A stretch of DNA of 64,000 bases from JBPEWY01 sp965224095 (GTDB lineage: Bacteria; Bacteroidota; Bacteroidia; Flavobacteriales; Flavobacteriaceae). This document shows positions 26,256 to 34,663 of the stretch, one piece after another; within the stretch, counting starts at the first letter, position 1; every line of letters starts with the position of its first letter. The stretch lies in contig OZ245039.1 of NCBI GenBank assembly GCA_965224095.1, positions 372,001-436,000 of the forward strand, given 5' to 3'. Position numbers and translations under genes: made by a program. The notes beneath the pieces are model-generated. The model worked only from the letters and a program-made list of their open reading frames with translations. It was not told where the DNA came from and searched no databases.

Positions 26256-26272
26256 GGATTTTTCCCCTTTTA
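26256..26272 (-). promoter_or_regulatory. G4/C4 dyad, copy B (upstream of 142-residue membrane protein)
   Basis: Read toward the gene it is TAAAAGGGGAAAAATCC, 76 bases upstream of the ATG at 26180. The G arm is intact; the C arm is shorter than in copy A. Its AAAAGGGGA core is the same as in copy D. Confidence 0.45.
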
Positions 26273-26460
26273 TCACCGTAATTTCCCCCGAAAGAGTTTT
26301 AGGGCTTTAGAGTTTGGGAAGCCCCATCGGTAGTATTCATTTTTTAGAAATACAGAACCAGATTAAGCAGATACGTATGGAGAAATTTACCCTGTACGCT
26401 AATAATGTATTAACCGTTTCCAAATACAAGGAACAACTTCTGTTTAAACCGAACAGGTTG

Positions 26461-28437
26461 TTATTTAAATTTATATCCCAAAAGTCTGAGTGCATTTAAA
26501 ACCACCACGAGCGTAGATCCTTCATGAATGGCAACCGCACCACCTATACTGGTTAATCCGAATAAGGTTATAGGAACCAAAAGGGCTACGACACCCATAC
26601 TAATCCATAGGTTTTGTTTGATAATATATCTGGACTTTCTACTTAGCCCTATTACAAACGGGAGATTTTCTATTTTATCTGACATCAGGGCTACATCGGC
26701 GGTTTCAAGGGCCACATCGCTGCCCGCTGCCCCCATCGCAATACCCACAGTACTGTTTGCCATGGCAGGTGCATCATTTACACCATCACCAACCATGGCT
26801 ACTTTATTATCCAGTAGTTTTAATTCCCGGATTGCAGAAACTTTATCTTCAGGTAATAAGTTACCTTTGGCTTCAGTAAGTCCTATTTGTCTGGCAATGG
26901 AATCTCCAATATTTTGATGATCACCGGTTAGCATAACCATTTTTTTAATCCCAATAGATTTTAGACTCTTTAACGCAGAACTCACATTTTTCCTGGGTAC
27001 ATCCATGACGCCCAATAATCCTACGGGTTTCTCTTTATAGGCCACTAACATCGATGTGTGTCCGTCTCCGATAAGTTTATCCATCTGCATACGTGTTTCC
27101 CCGGAAATTACAATACCGGCTTCAGCCAGCAGCTTGATATTTCCGATTAACACTTCACTTCCCTGATAATTTGCTTTAATGCCCTTTCCCTGAATTTCAA
27201 CGGCCCGTGATGCTCTGTTATTATTTTGAAGATCGTATTCATTTCTTATACCACTTGCAATTGCCCTGGCCAACGGGTGATTACTTAAACCTTCAACTTC
27301 CAATACCAGGCCTGCCAGTTCTTTTTTATCAAAACCGTTTAAAGAAATAACATGCGTCAATTTTGGTTTTCCTTCGGTAAGTGTTCCGGTTTTATCGAAA
27401 GCAATGGTAGTAAGGCTTCCCAAATCTTCGAGCGCACGCCCTCCTTTAATTAATACACCACTTCTAGCGGCTCTGGCTATTCCGCTTAAAACCGCACTGG
27501 GCGTAGATATTGCCAGAGCGCATGGACTGGCAGCAACCAAAACGCTGATGGCTCTGTAAAGACTTTCTTTTGGAGTCTCTTCAATAAGCAGATAAGCAAA
27601 ACACAAAAACAATACAAAGGAAATCACAATGGGAACAAACCATTTTTCAAATCTTTTGGTCAGTCGCTGTGTGGGCGATTTTTGTGTTTCCACTTCACTA
27701 ACCATTTTTATCAATCTTGAAATCGTAGTGTCTTCATTGAGTTTTAAAACTTGAACTTCTATTGCGTTATCACCGTTAATAGTTCCGGTATATACCACAT
27801 GAGTTTTATCGATATCCGCGAATTTCGGGAGCCTCTCCAACCCGTTTATAGCGGTTTTGTCAACCGGGATGCTTTCTCCGGTTATGGGTGCCTGATTAAT
27901 ACTACTACTCCCTTTTACAATGACACCATCTGCGGAAATTTTGGTGTTGGGTTTTATTAAAACAATATCATTTATCTTTAATTCGGTAATAGGAATTTCC
28001 ACTATACCGGATTCTTTTTTTACCAGGGCTGTTTTGGGAGACAGGTTTCCCAGGGCTTCAATAGATTTCTTTGCCTTATTCATCGCAAAATTTTCTAATG
28101 CATGCCCCAGGCTAAATAAGAATAACAACAATGCTCCCTCTCCCCAACTTCCTATATAGGCAGCTCCTATGGCCGCTGCAATCATCAAAAAATCGATCTC
28201 AAACCCGCCACGTTTAATTTTTTCAAAGGCCTCTATCAACGCATAATATCCTCCAAAAAAATACGATAATACATAACTCCCTATAACCAGCCATCCGGGC
28301 ATTTGAAACAGCTTTTCCAAAAGGAGTCCCGTAAAAAAGAACACCCCGCTCAGAATGGCAAAATAGAGTTCTGTTTTTTCGCCTAAGATCCCTCCGTGTT
28401 GGTGGTCGTGGTTACTATTTTGTGATGTATCCTTCAT
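26461..28437 (-). CDS. P1B-type heavy-metal transporting ATPase (SPC motif, P1B-4-like)
   Basis: 658 residues. A short His-rich start (HDHQHGG) stands in place of an HMA metal-binding domain. The transport motif in helix 6 is SPC (AASPCALAIST near residue 303), not the CPC of copper and most zinc pumps; SPC marks the P1B-4 group (cobalt, zinc and related ions). The phosphorylation motif is DKTGT near residue 345, the actuator has TGES, and the hinge is MVGDGVNDAPAM. It exports divalent metal across the inner membrane. Together with the TonB receptor and Fur-family regulator downstream of its own start it forms a metal island, all on the minus strand. Confidence 0.94.
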   Translation of the reverse strand: MKDTSQNSNHDHQHGGILGEKTELYFAILSGVFFFTGLLLEKLFQMPGWLVIGSYVLSYFFGGYYALIEAFEKIKRGGFEIDFLMIAAAIGAAYIGSWGEGALLLFLFSLGHALENFAMNKAKKSIEALGNLSPKTALVKKESGIVEIPITELKINDIVLIKPNTKISADGVIVKGSSSINQAPITGESIPVDKTAINGLERLPKFADIDKTHVVYTGTINGDNAIEVQVLKLNEDTTISRLIKMVSEVETQKSPTQRLTKRFEKWFVPIVISFVLFLCFAYLLIEETPKESLYRAISVLVAASPCALAISTPSAVLSGIARAARSGVLIKGGRALEDLGSLTTIAFDKTGTLTEGKPKLTHVISLNGFDKKELAGLVLEVEGLSNHPLARAIASGIRNEYDLQNNNRASRAVEIQGKGIKANYQGSEVLIGNIKLLAEAGIVISGETRMQMDKLIGDGHTSMLVAYKEKPVGLLGVMDVPRKNVSSALKSLKSIGIKKMVMLTGDHQNIGDSIARQIGLTEAKGNLLPEDKVSAIRELKLLDNKVAMVGDGVNDAPAMANSTVGIAMGAAGSDVALETADVALMSDKIENLPFVIGLSRKSRYIIKQNLWISMGVVALLVPITLFGLTSIGGAVAIHEGSTLVVVLNALRLLGYKFK

Positions 28438-28456
28438 TTTATCGGATTCATGGGTT

Positions 28457-28464
28457 CAAAAATA
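28457..28464 (-). promoter_or_regulatory. candidate -7 box of the P1B-ATPase gene
   Basis: TATTTTTG on the minus strand matches TAnnTTTG, 19 bases upstream of the ATG at 28437. No clear -33 TTG. Confidence 0.4.
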
Positions 28465-28514
28465 TAGGTAATCGTTGTAAATGCATAAACTGTATACCTT
28501 TTAATCTCTTCACC

Positions 28515-30698
28515 CTAGTGATGTTGCTCATTTCCAAAGGGCCTTATAAGAACTCCCAGGCTAAAAATAAAACCATCGGTAGGTGCATATATTTCAGGGA
28601 ATGTAGGGTTTTCATGAGGAGGCAACACCAGGGGAGAAAATCGGGTTTGTCTTCTATCGGTGAAGTTCTCAAAATTTACAAAGAGGTTCCCCCAGCCAAA
28701 ACTACGCATGGCTAAAAATCCCATGGTAATAAAATCGGTGGTTTCCTGTCCGTTGGAAAGCTGCTGTTTTCCGGTGTAATAGGTTTCGTAACCCAAGCGC
28801 CATTTTTCCGATTCGTACATAAATACACTTCCGGCATTATGTCGTGCTGTTAGTGGCTTTAGAGGGTTTTCAGGGAGGTAATGTAATCGTGTATCTATAA
28901 ATGCATAATTCAAAAACCACTTAAAATCATTATAGGTAAATTTCATATTGGTTTCTGCCCCCATACTGATAATACGATCTTCTGCATTGCTAAACCTAAA
29001 ATAGTTATCCGATGTAGGATTCAGTAATAAGCCTTTCTTTATCTCAGACATATAAAAAAGCTGATTTACGGAGAAACTAATATTTTCGAGAATCCGCGTT
29101 TGATAGTTAAAATCTATATTAAGACCCACAGAGCGCTCTGCTTCCAGGCCGTTTTTATCGATGGGCAGTACCCTGTTAAAATTGATGAATTCGGCTTCTT
29201 CTGTAAAGATATCCGGAATTTTATAGCCCAGACCGCCACCTATTCGGCTGGAAAACCCTTTATCGTTCTTATATAATAAGGAAACTCTGGGCAACGGGAA
29301 AAAGCCCCAATCGGCTGCCCTATCCATTCGCAAACCTGTTTCCAGAATCCAGTTGTCGGACAAATCGAAAATCGTATTGGCAAACAGGCCAAAAGTTATA
29401 TCGGTTTGATCTCTCTGTAGGGCAGCTTGCCGGTCTTCATCAAATGAATTGGAGTATAAGTTGGCTCCAAAGGTCCAATCGGAATTTTGGGCTTGCTTCT
29501 GATAAGTGATCTCGGTAAAGGTATTAAACTGCTTCCCTTTAAAGCTCAAATCGGGTACGGTGAGTTCCCGGTCAAAAAAAGCGAAGCTGTTTTTTATACT
29601 CACACGGCGTGTACTATCAATTTGTGTTCTGTACAGGGCCTGGGTACTTAGCCGTCCGGACACATTATCTTCGGTATATTGATGTATTCCACCTTCATTT
29701 TTTTCGATCTTCGCAATATCTCCTCCCAGGCGATTGTCAAGAGTTCCGTTTAATCCTAACCAAATGGTAGTCTTCTCGGAGGGATAAAAGAATATTTTAG
29801 GATTAACCGAAACAGAGGTGGTTTCCGGTAAATTACTGAAACCATCGTCTTCCGCATCATAGACGTTTTGATAATGACCGGAGCCGTATAAAGTAATTCC
29901 AAATTTTCCACTGCGTTTACTGTAAAACACATTGGCTGTACTTCCCAGTGCATGAGTTTGTGTAAGCATAATATCCAATGCGGGATCTTCTTCAGGGGTT
30001 TTGGAAACCGTATTAACCAATCCGGCAATAGCACCTCCGCCGTACAAGGTAGACGAACTTCCCTTTATTACCTCGAATTGTTTTAGGTCTAAAGGCGGAA
30101 TCTGCATAACACTCAGTCCGCTGGAAAAACCGCCATATAAAGGGAATCCATCACGTAATAACTGCGTATATCTCCCATCGAGTCCCTGAATCCTTATATT
30201 GGAATTCCCGCTGCTCAATGAGGTTTGCTGCATTTGTATTCCTGTACTTTCGCGAAGTACCATAGAAATATTGGTAGGGTTCATCATTGCTTTTTCACCG
30301 AGCTCCTCTCCACCAATAAATTCTACCCGTGAGGGTATTTTTTTAATGGTTCTACTGCTTCTTACCGACTGAACCGTAACTTCTTCCAGCTCATTTGCTA
30401 CGGGTTTCATAGAAAAAATCAAAGACCCGTTAACCGGAACTACGACAGTTATTTCCAGTGTTTCGAACCCTAAATATGAAATTATCACCGGATAAGACCC
30501 GTCCGGAATATCCATAAAAGATGCTATTCCGTCAAAATTGGTTATCACTCCTTTTTCTATTGTGGCTAAATACACCGTAGCTCCTGCGAGGGGTTGGTTA
30601 TCTTCGGATGAGTTTATCTGTATTGTAAAATTATTTTGAGCATTCAATGCGATGCACGATAACATAAGGAGCCATATACTCCATATATTTTTTATCAT
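28515..30698 (-). CDS. TonB-dependent outer-membrane receptor
   Basis: 727 residues. The signal peptide ends at LNAQ. Residues 22-105 are a carboxypeptidase-like domain (AGATVYLATIEKGVITNFDG). The plug spans about 117-230 (EELGEKAMMNPTNISMVL, SSGNSNIRIQGLDGRYTQLL, FEVIKGSSSTLYGGGAIAGLVN). The remainder is a 22-strand-type barrel ending in an aromatic-rich strand. It imports a ligand across the outer membrane with energy from TonB. Its place between a Fur-family regulator, a His/Cys-rich secreted protein and a P1B-ATPase suggests that the ligand is a metal or metal chelate. It lies 38 bases after the His/Cys-rich gene. Confidence 0.95.
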   Translation of the reverse strand: MIKNIWSIWLLMLSCIALNAQNNFTIQINSSEDNQPLAGATVYLATIEKGVITNFDGIASFMDIPDGSYPVIISYLGFETLEITVVVPVNGSLIFSMKPVANELEEVTVQSVRSSRTIKKIPSRVEFIGGEELGEKAMMNPTNISMVLRESTGIQMQQTSLSSGNSNIRIQGLDGRYTQLLRDGFPLYGGFSSGLSVMQIPPLDLKQFEVIKGSSSTLYGGGAIAGLVNTVSKTPEEDPALDIMLTQTHALGSTANVFYSKRSGKFGITLYGSGHYQNVYDAEDDGFSNLPETTSVSVNPKIFFYPSEKTTIWLGLNGTLDNRLGGDIAKIEKNEGGIHQYTEDNVSGRLSTQALYRTQIDSTRRVSIKNSFAFFDRELTVPDLSFKGKQFNTFTEITYQKQAQNSDWTFGANLYSNSFDEDRQAALQRDQTDITFGLFANTIFDLSDNWILETGLRMDRAADWGFFPLPRVSLLYKNDKGFSSRIGGGLGYKIPDIFTEEAEFINFNRVLPIDKNGLEAERSVGLNIDFNYQTRILENISFSVNQLFYMSEIKKGLLLNPTSDNYFRFSNAEDRIISMGAETNMKFTYNDFKWFLNYAFIDTRLHYLPENPLKPLTARHNAGSVFMYESEKWRLGYETYYTGKQQLSNGQETTDFITMGFLAMRSFGWGNLFVNFENFTDRRQTRFSPLVLPPHENPTFPEIYAPTDGFIFSLGVLIRPFGNEQHH

Positions 30699-30736
30699 TT
30701 TGGAAAATTTTAAATTAACTAATAAGTAAGGTGGTT

Positions 30737-31072
30737 TTAAAAAACCGAAACGGTATTAGTTAACATTTTTGGGGGCTGCCAGATACCAAAAAGCCCGTCA
30801 TACTGATAGTGCAATTTATAGTTATCAAATACAACGGATGCAATTTTCGGGTATACTTTAAAACGAAGTGGCTGTAAAACTTCCAGGGCAATTACCATCC
30901 CACAGCAATCACAGGAACAGGTAACCGGGCATGAATCGTCCGTGTCTTCCCGATGATTATGATCGGTATTTGTCTTTTCTTCGGTTATATGATCTTTATT
31001 GGTCACGTCAGAACAGGGTTGAAAGGATAAAGACAAAAACAAAAGTGATATGAGAATGGTAAGTGTTTTCAT
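30737..31072 (-). CDS. His/Cys-rich secreted protein (DUF6660-like)
   Basis: 111 residues with a signal peptide ending near LSFQPC. The mature N-terminus is acidic and His-rich (DHITEEKTNTDHNHRED) and is followed by a dense Cys cluster (CPVTCSCDCC), an obvious soft-metal-binding region. Small proteins of this type commonly precede TonB receptors in Bacteroidota; the DUF6660 label is from memory. It is probably the first gene of an operon with the receptor. A -7 box and a dyad lie directly upstream. Likely role: periplasmic binding or delivery of zinc or copper, inferred from composition. Confidence 0.78.
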   Translation of the reverse strand: MKTLTILISLLFLSLSFQPCSDVTNKDHITEEKTNTDHNHREDTDDSCPVTCSCDCCGMVIALEVLQPLRFKVYPKIASVVFDNYKLHYQYDGLFGIWQPPKMLTNTVSVF

Positions 31073-31079
31073 GTATGTG

Positions 31080-31087
31080 CAAAGATA
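31080..31087 (-). promoter_or_regulatory. candidate -7 box of the His/Cys-rich protein-TonB receptor operon
   Basis: TATCTTTG on the minus strand matches TAnnTTTG, 7 bases from the ATG at 31072, so the transcript may be nearly leaderless. A TTG lies about 14 bases further upstream, closer than the usual 19-21, within the dyad described next. Confidence 0.45.
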
Positions 31088-31099
31088 TGGTAAAATCCA

Positions 31100-31130
31100 T
31101 GCAATCCGGTTGCAAAATCACGGATTGCAA
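31100..31130. promoter_or_regulatory. 9-bp inverted repeat with TTGCAA elements, candidate Fur/Zur-type operator
   Basis: TGCAATCCG at 31100-31108 and CGGATTGCA at 31121-31129 are a perfect inverted repeat around a 12-base spacer. Two TTGCAA hexamers sit at 31110 and 31125. The site covers the likely -33 region of the metal-receptor operon and runs into the last codons of the Fur-family gene. It may be the operator for that regulator; a terminator of the regulator gene is the alternative. Confidence 0.45.
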
Positions 31131-31528
31131 TGTGCACAGATCCCTTTAAGTACCAAATTGGCTTCATCCACCCTAAAATTGCGAGGGAGTTCGATAGCCG
31201 GAATATTCTGAGAGGTCAGACAAAAAGTTTCCGAACATATTTTGCAGTGAAAATGATAGTGCTGATCTTCGGGAGCGCATGTACACCCCTCCATGCATAA
31301 AGCATATTTCTTTGCTCCGGTACCATCGTCAACTCCATGGATCAGTTTTTTATCTTCAAACGTTTTTAACGTTCTGAACAGCGTGCTTTTATCGGCCGTT
31401 TCAAAAGCATTTTCCAATTCCGGAAGCGCTACTGCTTTTTGTTGCTTCATGAAATAATGCAAAATCATAATCCGCATTGCCGTGGGACGAATACTTCGGT
31501 CTTCCAATTTTTTTTCCAGATGCTGCAT
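31118..31528 (-). CDS. Fur-family metalloregulator (Zur-like)
   Basis: 136 residues, normal for the family. The N-terminal winged helix (RPTAMRIMILHYFMKQQK, STLFRTLKTFEDKKLI) is followed by the dimerisation domain with HYHFHCKICSETFCL and a final CAHCNP, giving the two CxxC pairs of the structural zinc site. The neighbourhood (P1B-ATPase with SPC, His/Cys-rich protein, TonB receptor) favours zinc as the sensed metal over iron. The gene ends 45 bases before the start of the His/Cys-rich gene, with the candidate operator between them. Confidence 0.92.
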   Translation of the reverse strand: MQHLEKKLEDRSIRPTAMRIMILHYFMKQQKAVALPELENAFETADKSTLFRTLKTFEDKKLIHGVDDGTGAKKYALCMEGCTCAPEDQHYHFHCKICSETFCLTSQNIPAIELPRNFRVDEANLVLKGICAHCNP

Positions 31529-31572
31529 CTCCTTTTACTCGATTTATTCAGAACTTATTTGTTATAAATACC

Positions 31573-32379
31573 TTATGCCTGTTGTTTAACCTGTTCCATG
31601 AATCGGGCCGTACGCTCATAACTCAATGCATTAGACCAATAGCCCCCTTCTTTAAAATAAGAACCAACGATCATCGCATCGCAATACGGTAGGTAATCGG
31701 AAACATTATCCAGGGTGATTCCCGATCCGACCATTACCGGAAAATCAAGTCTTCCCTTTAGTTGTTGTAATTCTTCCAGAGAGGCCGGAGTTCCGGTATG
31801 ACTCCCTGTTACCACTACCCCATCACTTAAGAAAAAATGTGCTGTTCGGGCAGTTTCCAAAAGCGATACATCCTGGGTAAGCATATGGGCACTGTGTTTC
31901 TTTTTAATATCTGTAAAAACAGCGATTCCTTCGGCTCCTATTTGTTTGCGATAACGCATCAATTCTCCAGCCTGCGCATCAATAATACCTTCATCTGCAG
32001 TATGCGCATAAACAAACCCTTCCGCTCTTATAAAATCGGCTCCCGATGCCCTGGCAGCACCGAGTGCCTCCTTATTGGCCGCCGCCAAAATTTGGATGCC
32101 TACCGGTAAATTTATTTCCTGTTTAATACGGTATGCAATTAAAGACATTAGCGTACTTACTTCCGGCCCTACATACCCCTTTAAATAAGGTACATCATGC
32201 ATATTTTCTACAATTAACGCATCGATACCTGCTTTTTTATAAATACGGGCTTCTTGCAGGGCTGCTTCCAGAATTTGAGCGGGGGTTAAGCTGTTTTTGG
32301 GTGTACCGGGAAGTGCCTGTACATGAATAACCCCGATAATGGGATGCATTGTTTTAAAAACGGACTTTATTTTTTGCAT
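31573..32379 (-). CDS. BtpA/SgcQ family TIM-barrel protein
   Basis: 268 residues (258 if the ATG at 32349, giving MHPIIGVIHVQALPG, is used; homologues usually begin close to this segment). Conserved pieces include GVIHVQALPGTP, GIDALIVENMHDVPY, FIRAEGFVYAHTADEG, DGVVVTGSHTGTP and VMVGSGITLDNVSDYL, all typical of the BtpA family. That family was named for photosystem I biogenesis in cyanobacteria, but most members occur in non-photosynthetic bacteria beside sugar or nucleoside genes. Here it is divergent from psuK-psuG with a 67-base gap, suggesting a shared promoter region and a role in nucleoside or pentose catabolism. Confidence 0.9.
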   Translation of the reverse strand: MQKIKSVFKTMHPIIGVIHVQALPGTPKNSLTPAQILEAALQEARIYKKAGIDALIVENMHDVPYLKGYVGPEVSTLMSLIAYRIKQEINLPVGIQILAAANKEALGAARASGADFIRAEGFVYAHTADEGIIDAQAGELMRYRKQIGAEGIAVFTDIKKKHSAHMLTQDVSLLETARTAHFFLSDGVVVTGSHTGTPASLEELQQLKGRLDFPVMVGSGITLDNVSDYLPYCDAMIVGSYFKEGGYWSNALSYERTARFMEQVKQQA

Positions 32380-32446
32380 CTTACATGGCTGTTTTCCTGT
32401 AAAATTACTTAAATTTAGAAGAGTAATTCACACGAAACCTTTAAAG

Positions 32447-33367
32447 ATGGCTGATTTGCCAAAAATTACAGTTATAGGCGCTTCCAATATAGATCTTATT
32501 GGCTTTTCCAAGGATAAACTAATTTTTAAAGATTCCAACATCGGCACATTGGAAACCATACAAGGAGGTGTGGGGCGTAATATAGCCGAGAATTTGGTTC
32601 GCCTGGGCCTTGGTGTTGAGTTTTTGAGTGTTTTTGCCGATGACGATTTTGCAAAGACCCTTAAAGATTCATGCAATGCCCTTGGAATATCTATCGAGCA
32701 CAGTTTAACTGTTCCGAATAGTAATACTTCTTTTTATGTTGCTATTATGAATAGTTACAACGATCTGGCCCTCGGGCTTTCCGCCATGGAGTTATACGAT
32801 TCTGTCCCGGATACTTTTGTACGGGATAAACTGGAAGTGATTGCCCGGAATCCGTACTGTGTACTGGAAACTAACCTGCCTGCTTCCACGCTGGAACTCA
32901 TAGTAAGCAGCCTGCCGGATACCCGATTTGCACTGGAGGCTGTTTCTGCTAAAAAGGCATTGAGGGCTCAATCTATTCTCGATAAGATGTACATTCTGAA
33001 ATGCAATCATATTGAAGCGGAATTACTCAGTGGAAAAAAAGTACAATATGAGCAGGATTACGAAGATCTGGTAGCTTATTTCCTCGAATTGGGAGTAAAG
33101 AAAGTATGTATTACACTGGGGAAAGACGGGGTGGCCTACGGAGATGAACACGAAATCTTTATTTCAAAAAACAATATAGTAACTCCTGTTAATACCAATG
33201 GTGCCGGAGATGCTTTTATGGCGGGATTACTCTATGGTGAAGCCAAAGCCTTTACTTTATACGACACCGTAAAATTTGCATCGGCTTGCGCCCAGCTTAC
33301 GGTACAACACAAATTTGCCGTGCACCCTGATCTTACGGAGGAACTCGCATTAAAAACGATGGAATGA
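32447..33367 (+). CDS. psuK: pseudouridine kinase (PfkB family)
   Basis: 306 residues from the ATG at 32447 (MADLPKITVIGASNID), chosen because the preceding 36 in-frame residues have no resemblance to the family and overlap the divergent gene start. The PfkB N-terminal signature is in QGGVGRNIAENLVRLG and the C-terminal one is NTNGAGDAFMAG, with the catalytic Asp in GAGD. The enzyme phosphorylates pseudouridine to pseudouridine 5'-phosphate. The identity as PsuK rather than another ribokinase rests on the 4-base overlap with psuG downstream. Confidence 0.92.
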   Translation: MADLPKITVIGASNIDLIGFSKDKLIFKDSNIGTLETIQGGVGRNIAENLVRLGLGVEFLSVFADDDFAKTLKDSCNALGISIEHSLTVPNSNTSFYVAIMNSYNDLALGLSAMELYDSVPDTFVRDKLEVIARNPYCVLETNLPASTLELIVSSLPDTRFALEAVSAKKALRAQSILDKMYILKCNHIEAELLSGKKVQYEQDYEDLVAYFLELGVKKVCITLGKDGVAYGDEHEIFISKNNIVTPVNTNGAGDAFMAGLLYGEAKAFTLYDTVKFASACAQLTVQHKFAVHPDLTEELALKTME

Positions 33368-34281
33368 CAGCTTATTTGGATATACTTCCCGAAATTCAAA
33401 ACGCTTTAAAAAACCAAATCCCGATTGTAGCATTAGAGTCTACTATTATTTCTCATGGCATGCCTTACCCGCAAAACTACGAGACCGCACAATCCGTGGA
33501 GCAAATAGTTAGGGATCATGGAGCCGTTCCGGCTACTATAGCCCTTATAAACGGTACAATAAAGATCGGACTTACCGATGCGGATATGATGCGCCTGGCA
33601 AACCCCGAACATCCCATTATCAAAGCCAGTCGCAGGGACATCCCTTATTTGCTCTCTCAAAAGAAAGATGGAGCTACCACTGTAGCTGCAACTATGATTG
33701 GAGCAAATCTGGCGGGAATCAGAATTTTTGCTACGGGAGGTATCGGCGGGGTTCACCGGGGTGCTTCGGAATCTTTTGATATATCGGCGGATCTTCAGGA
33801 ACTGGCACAAACTAATGTTGCCGTGGTATGTGCGGGGATAAAAGCTATTCTCGATCTCGAACTAAGCCTTGAATATCTGGAAACTCATGGAATTCCCGTA
33901 CTGGGATATCAAACCGATGAACTCCCTGCATTTTATTCCAGAAAAAGCGGTTGTAAGGTAAATTACCGGATGGACAGCCCCGAGGAAATTGCGGCGCTTT
34001 TAAAAACCAAATGGGATTTAAATCTCCAGGGAGGTGTTGTAATTGCCAATCCCGTACCATCGGAAAAAGAGTTGGACTATACTCTTATGAATAATGCCAT
34101 CAATCAGGCACTGGCTGAAGAAAAACAACAGGGTGTAAAAGGCAAGGAAAGTACCCCTTTTCTTCTCAACAGGATTAAAGAACTCACTCGGGGAGAAAGC
34201 CTTAATGCCAATATAGAGCTGGTTTATAACAATGCCCAATTAGCCGCCAAAATTGCGGTTTCCTACCAAAACAGGGTCTGA
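33364..34281 (+). CDS. psuG: pseudouridine-5'-phosphate glycosidase
   Basis: 305 residues, matching the usual length. Conserved segments include IVALESTIISHGMPYPQN (catalytic Glu), the Lys in IIKASRRDIPYLLSQ, ATTVAATMIGANLAGI, FATGGIGGVHRGA and a C-terminal SLNANIELVYNNAQLAA. The enzyme splits pseudouridine 5'-phosphate into uracil and ribose 5-phosphate, breaking a C-C glycosidic bond. It overlaps psuK by 4 bases. Its last 42 bases overlap the tail of a convergent small membrane-protein gene. Confidence 0.96.
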   Translation: MTAYLDILPEIQNALKNQIPIVALESTIISHGMPYPQNYETAQSVEQIVRDHGAVPATIALINGTIKIGLTDADMMRLANPEHPIIKASRRDIPYLLSQKKDGATTVAATMIGANLAGIRIFATGGIGGVHRGASESFDISADLQELAQTNVAVVCAGIKAILDLELSLEYLETHGIPVLGYQTDELPAFYSRKSGCKVNYRMDSPEEIAALLKTKWDLNLQGGVVIANPVPSEKELDYTLMNNAINQALAEEKQQGVKGKESTPFLLNRIKELTRGESLNANIELVYNNAQLAAKIAVSYQNRV

Positions 34282-34653
34282 ATGCGACTTGGAATACTTA
34301 AACTCCTCTTTGAGTTGCGCTATAATTTTATCGAGTACTATTTTTTTGTTAATTAATCCGAATAATTTTCCGAAAATGGCTGCTCCGACCAGATATAACG
34401 GTAGGTACCACCATTGACCCAGAACCTCCTTAATTCCGGTAAAGTAAATAACAAATACCGATAATAAAGAAATCAAAACCGTTACCGCTCCTTCCTGACA
34501 ACCGCAGGAAAAGTAATACCGATTTAATTTTCGTGTATAGGCTTCCGAGTCAGGAGTAGTTATATCCAATTGTATTTTTCTGTAAATACTTTTAATGGTC
34601 TTATCTGTTTTAAGTCTCTGAAGACTTTCCAAATTATGTATTACGTATTTCAT
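34240..34653 (-). CDS. small two-helix membrane protein, hypothetical
   Basis: 137 residues. A charged N-terminal half (about 1-50) contains CGCQEG. Two hydrophobic segments follow at about 57-73 and 81-100, then a basic tail (KKIVLDKIIAQLKEEFK). No family recognised. It lies 10 bases downstream of the matrixin-like protease gene, so both share a transcript and probably the upstream G4/C4 site. Its 3' end overlaps psuG by 42 bases tail to tail. Confidence 0.78.
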   Translation of the reverse strand: MKYVIHNLESLQRLKTDKTIKSIYRKIQLDITTPDSEAYTRKLNRYYFSCGCQEGAVTVLISLLSVFVIYFTGIKEVLGQWWYLPLYLVGAAIFGKLFGLINKKIVLDKIIAQLKEEFKYSKSHSDPVLVGNRNFGG

Positions 34654-34663
34654 TGATCACTTT

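Noticed and set aside
26314..26499. Plus-strand open frame of 61 codons between the membrane protein gene and the P1B-ATPase
   Set aside because: It overlaps the end of the ATPase gene, has no family resemblance and no codon pattern that sets it apart from chance.
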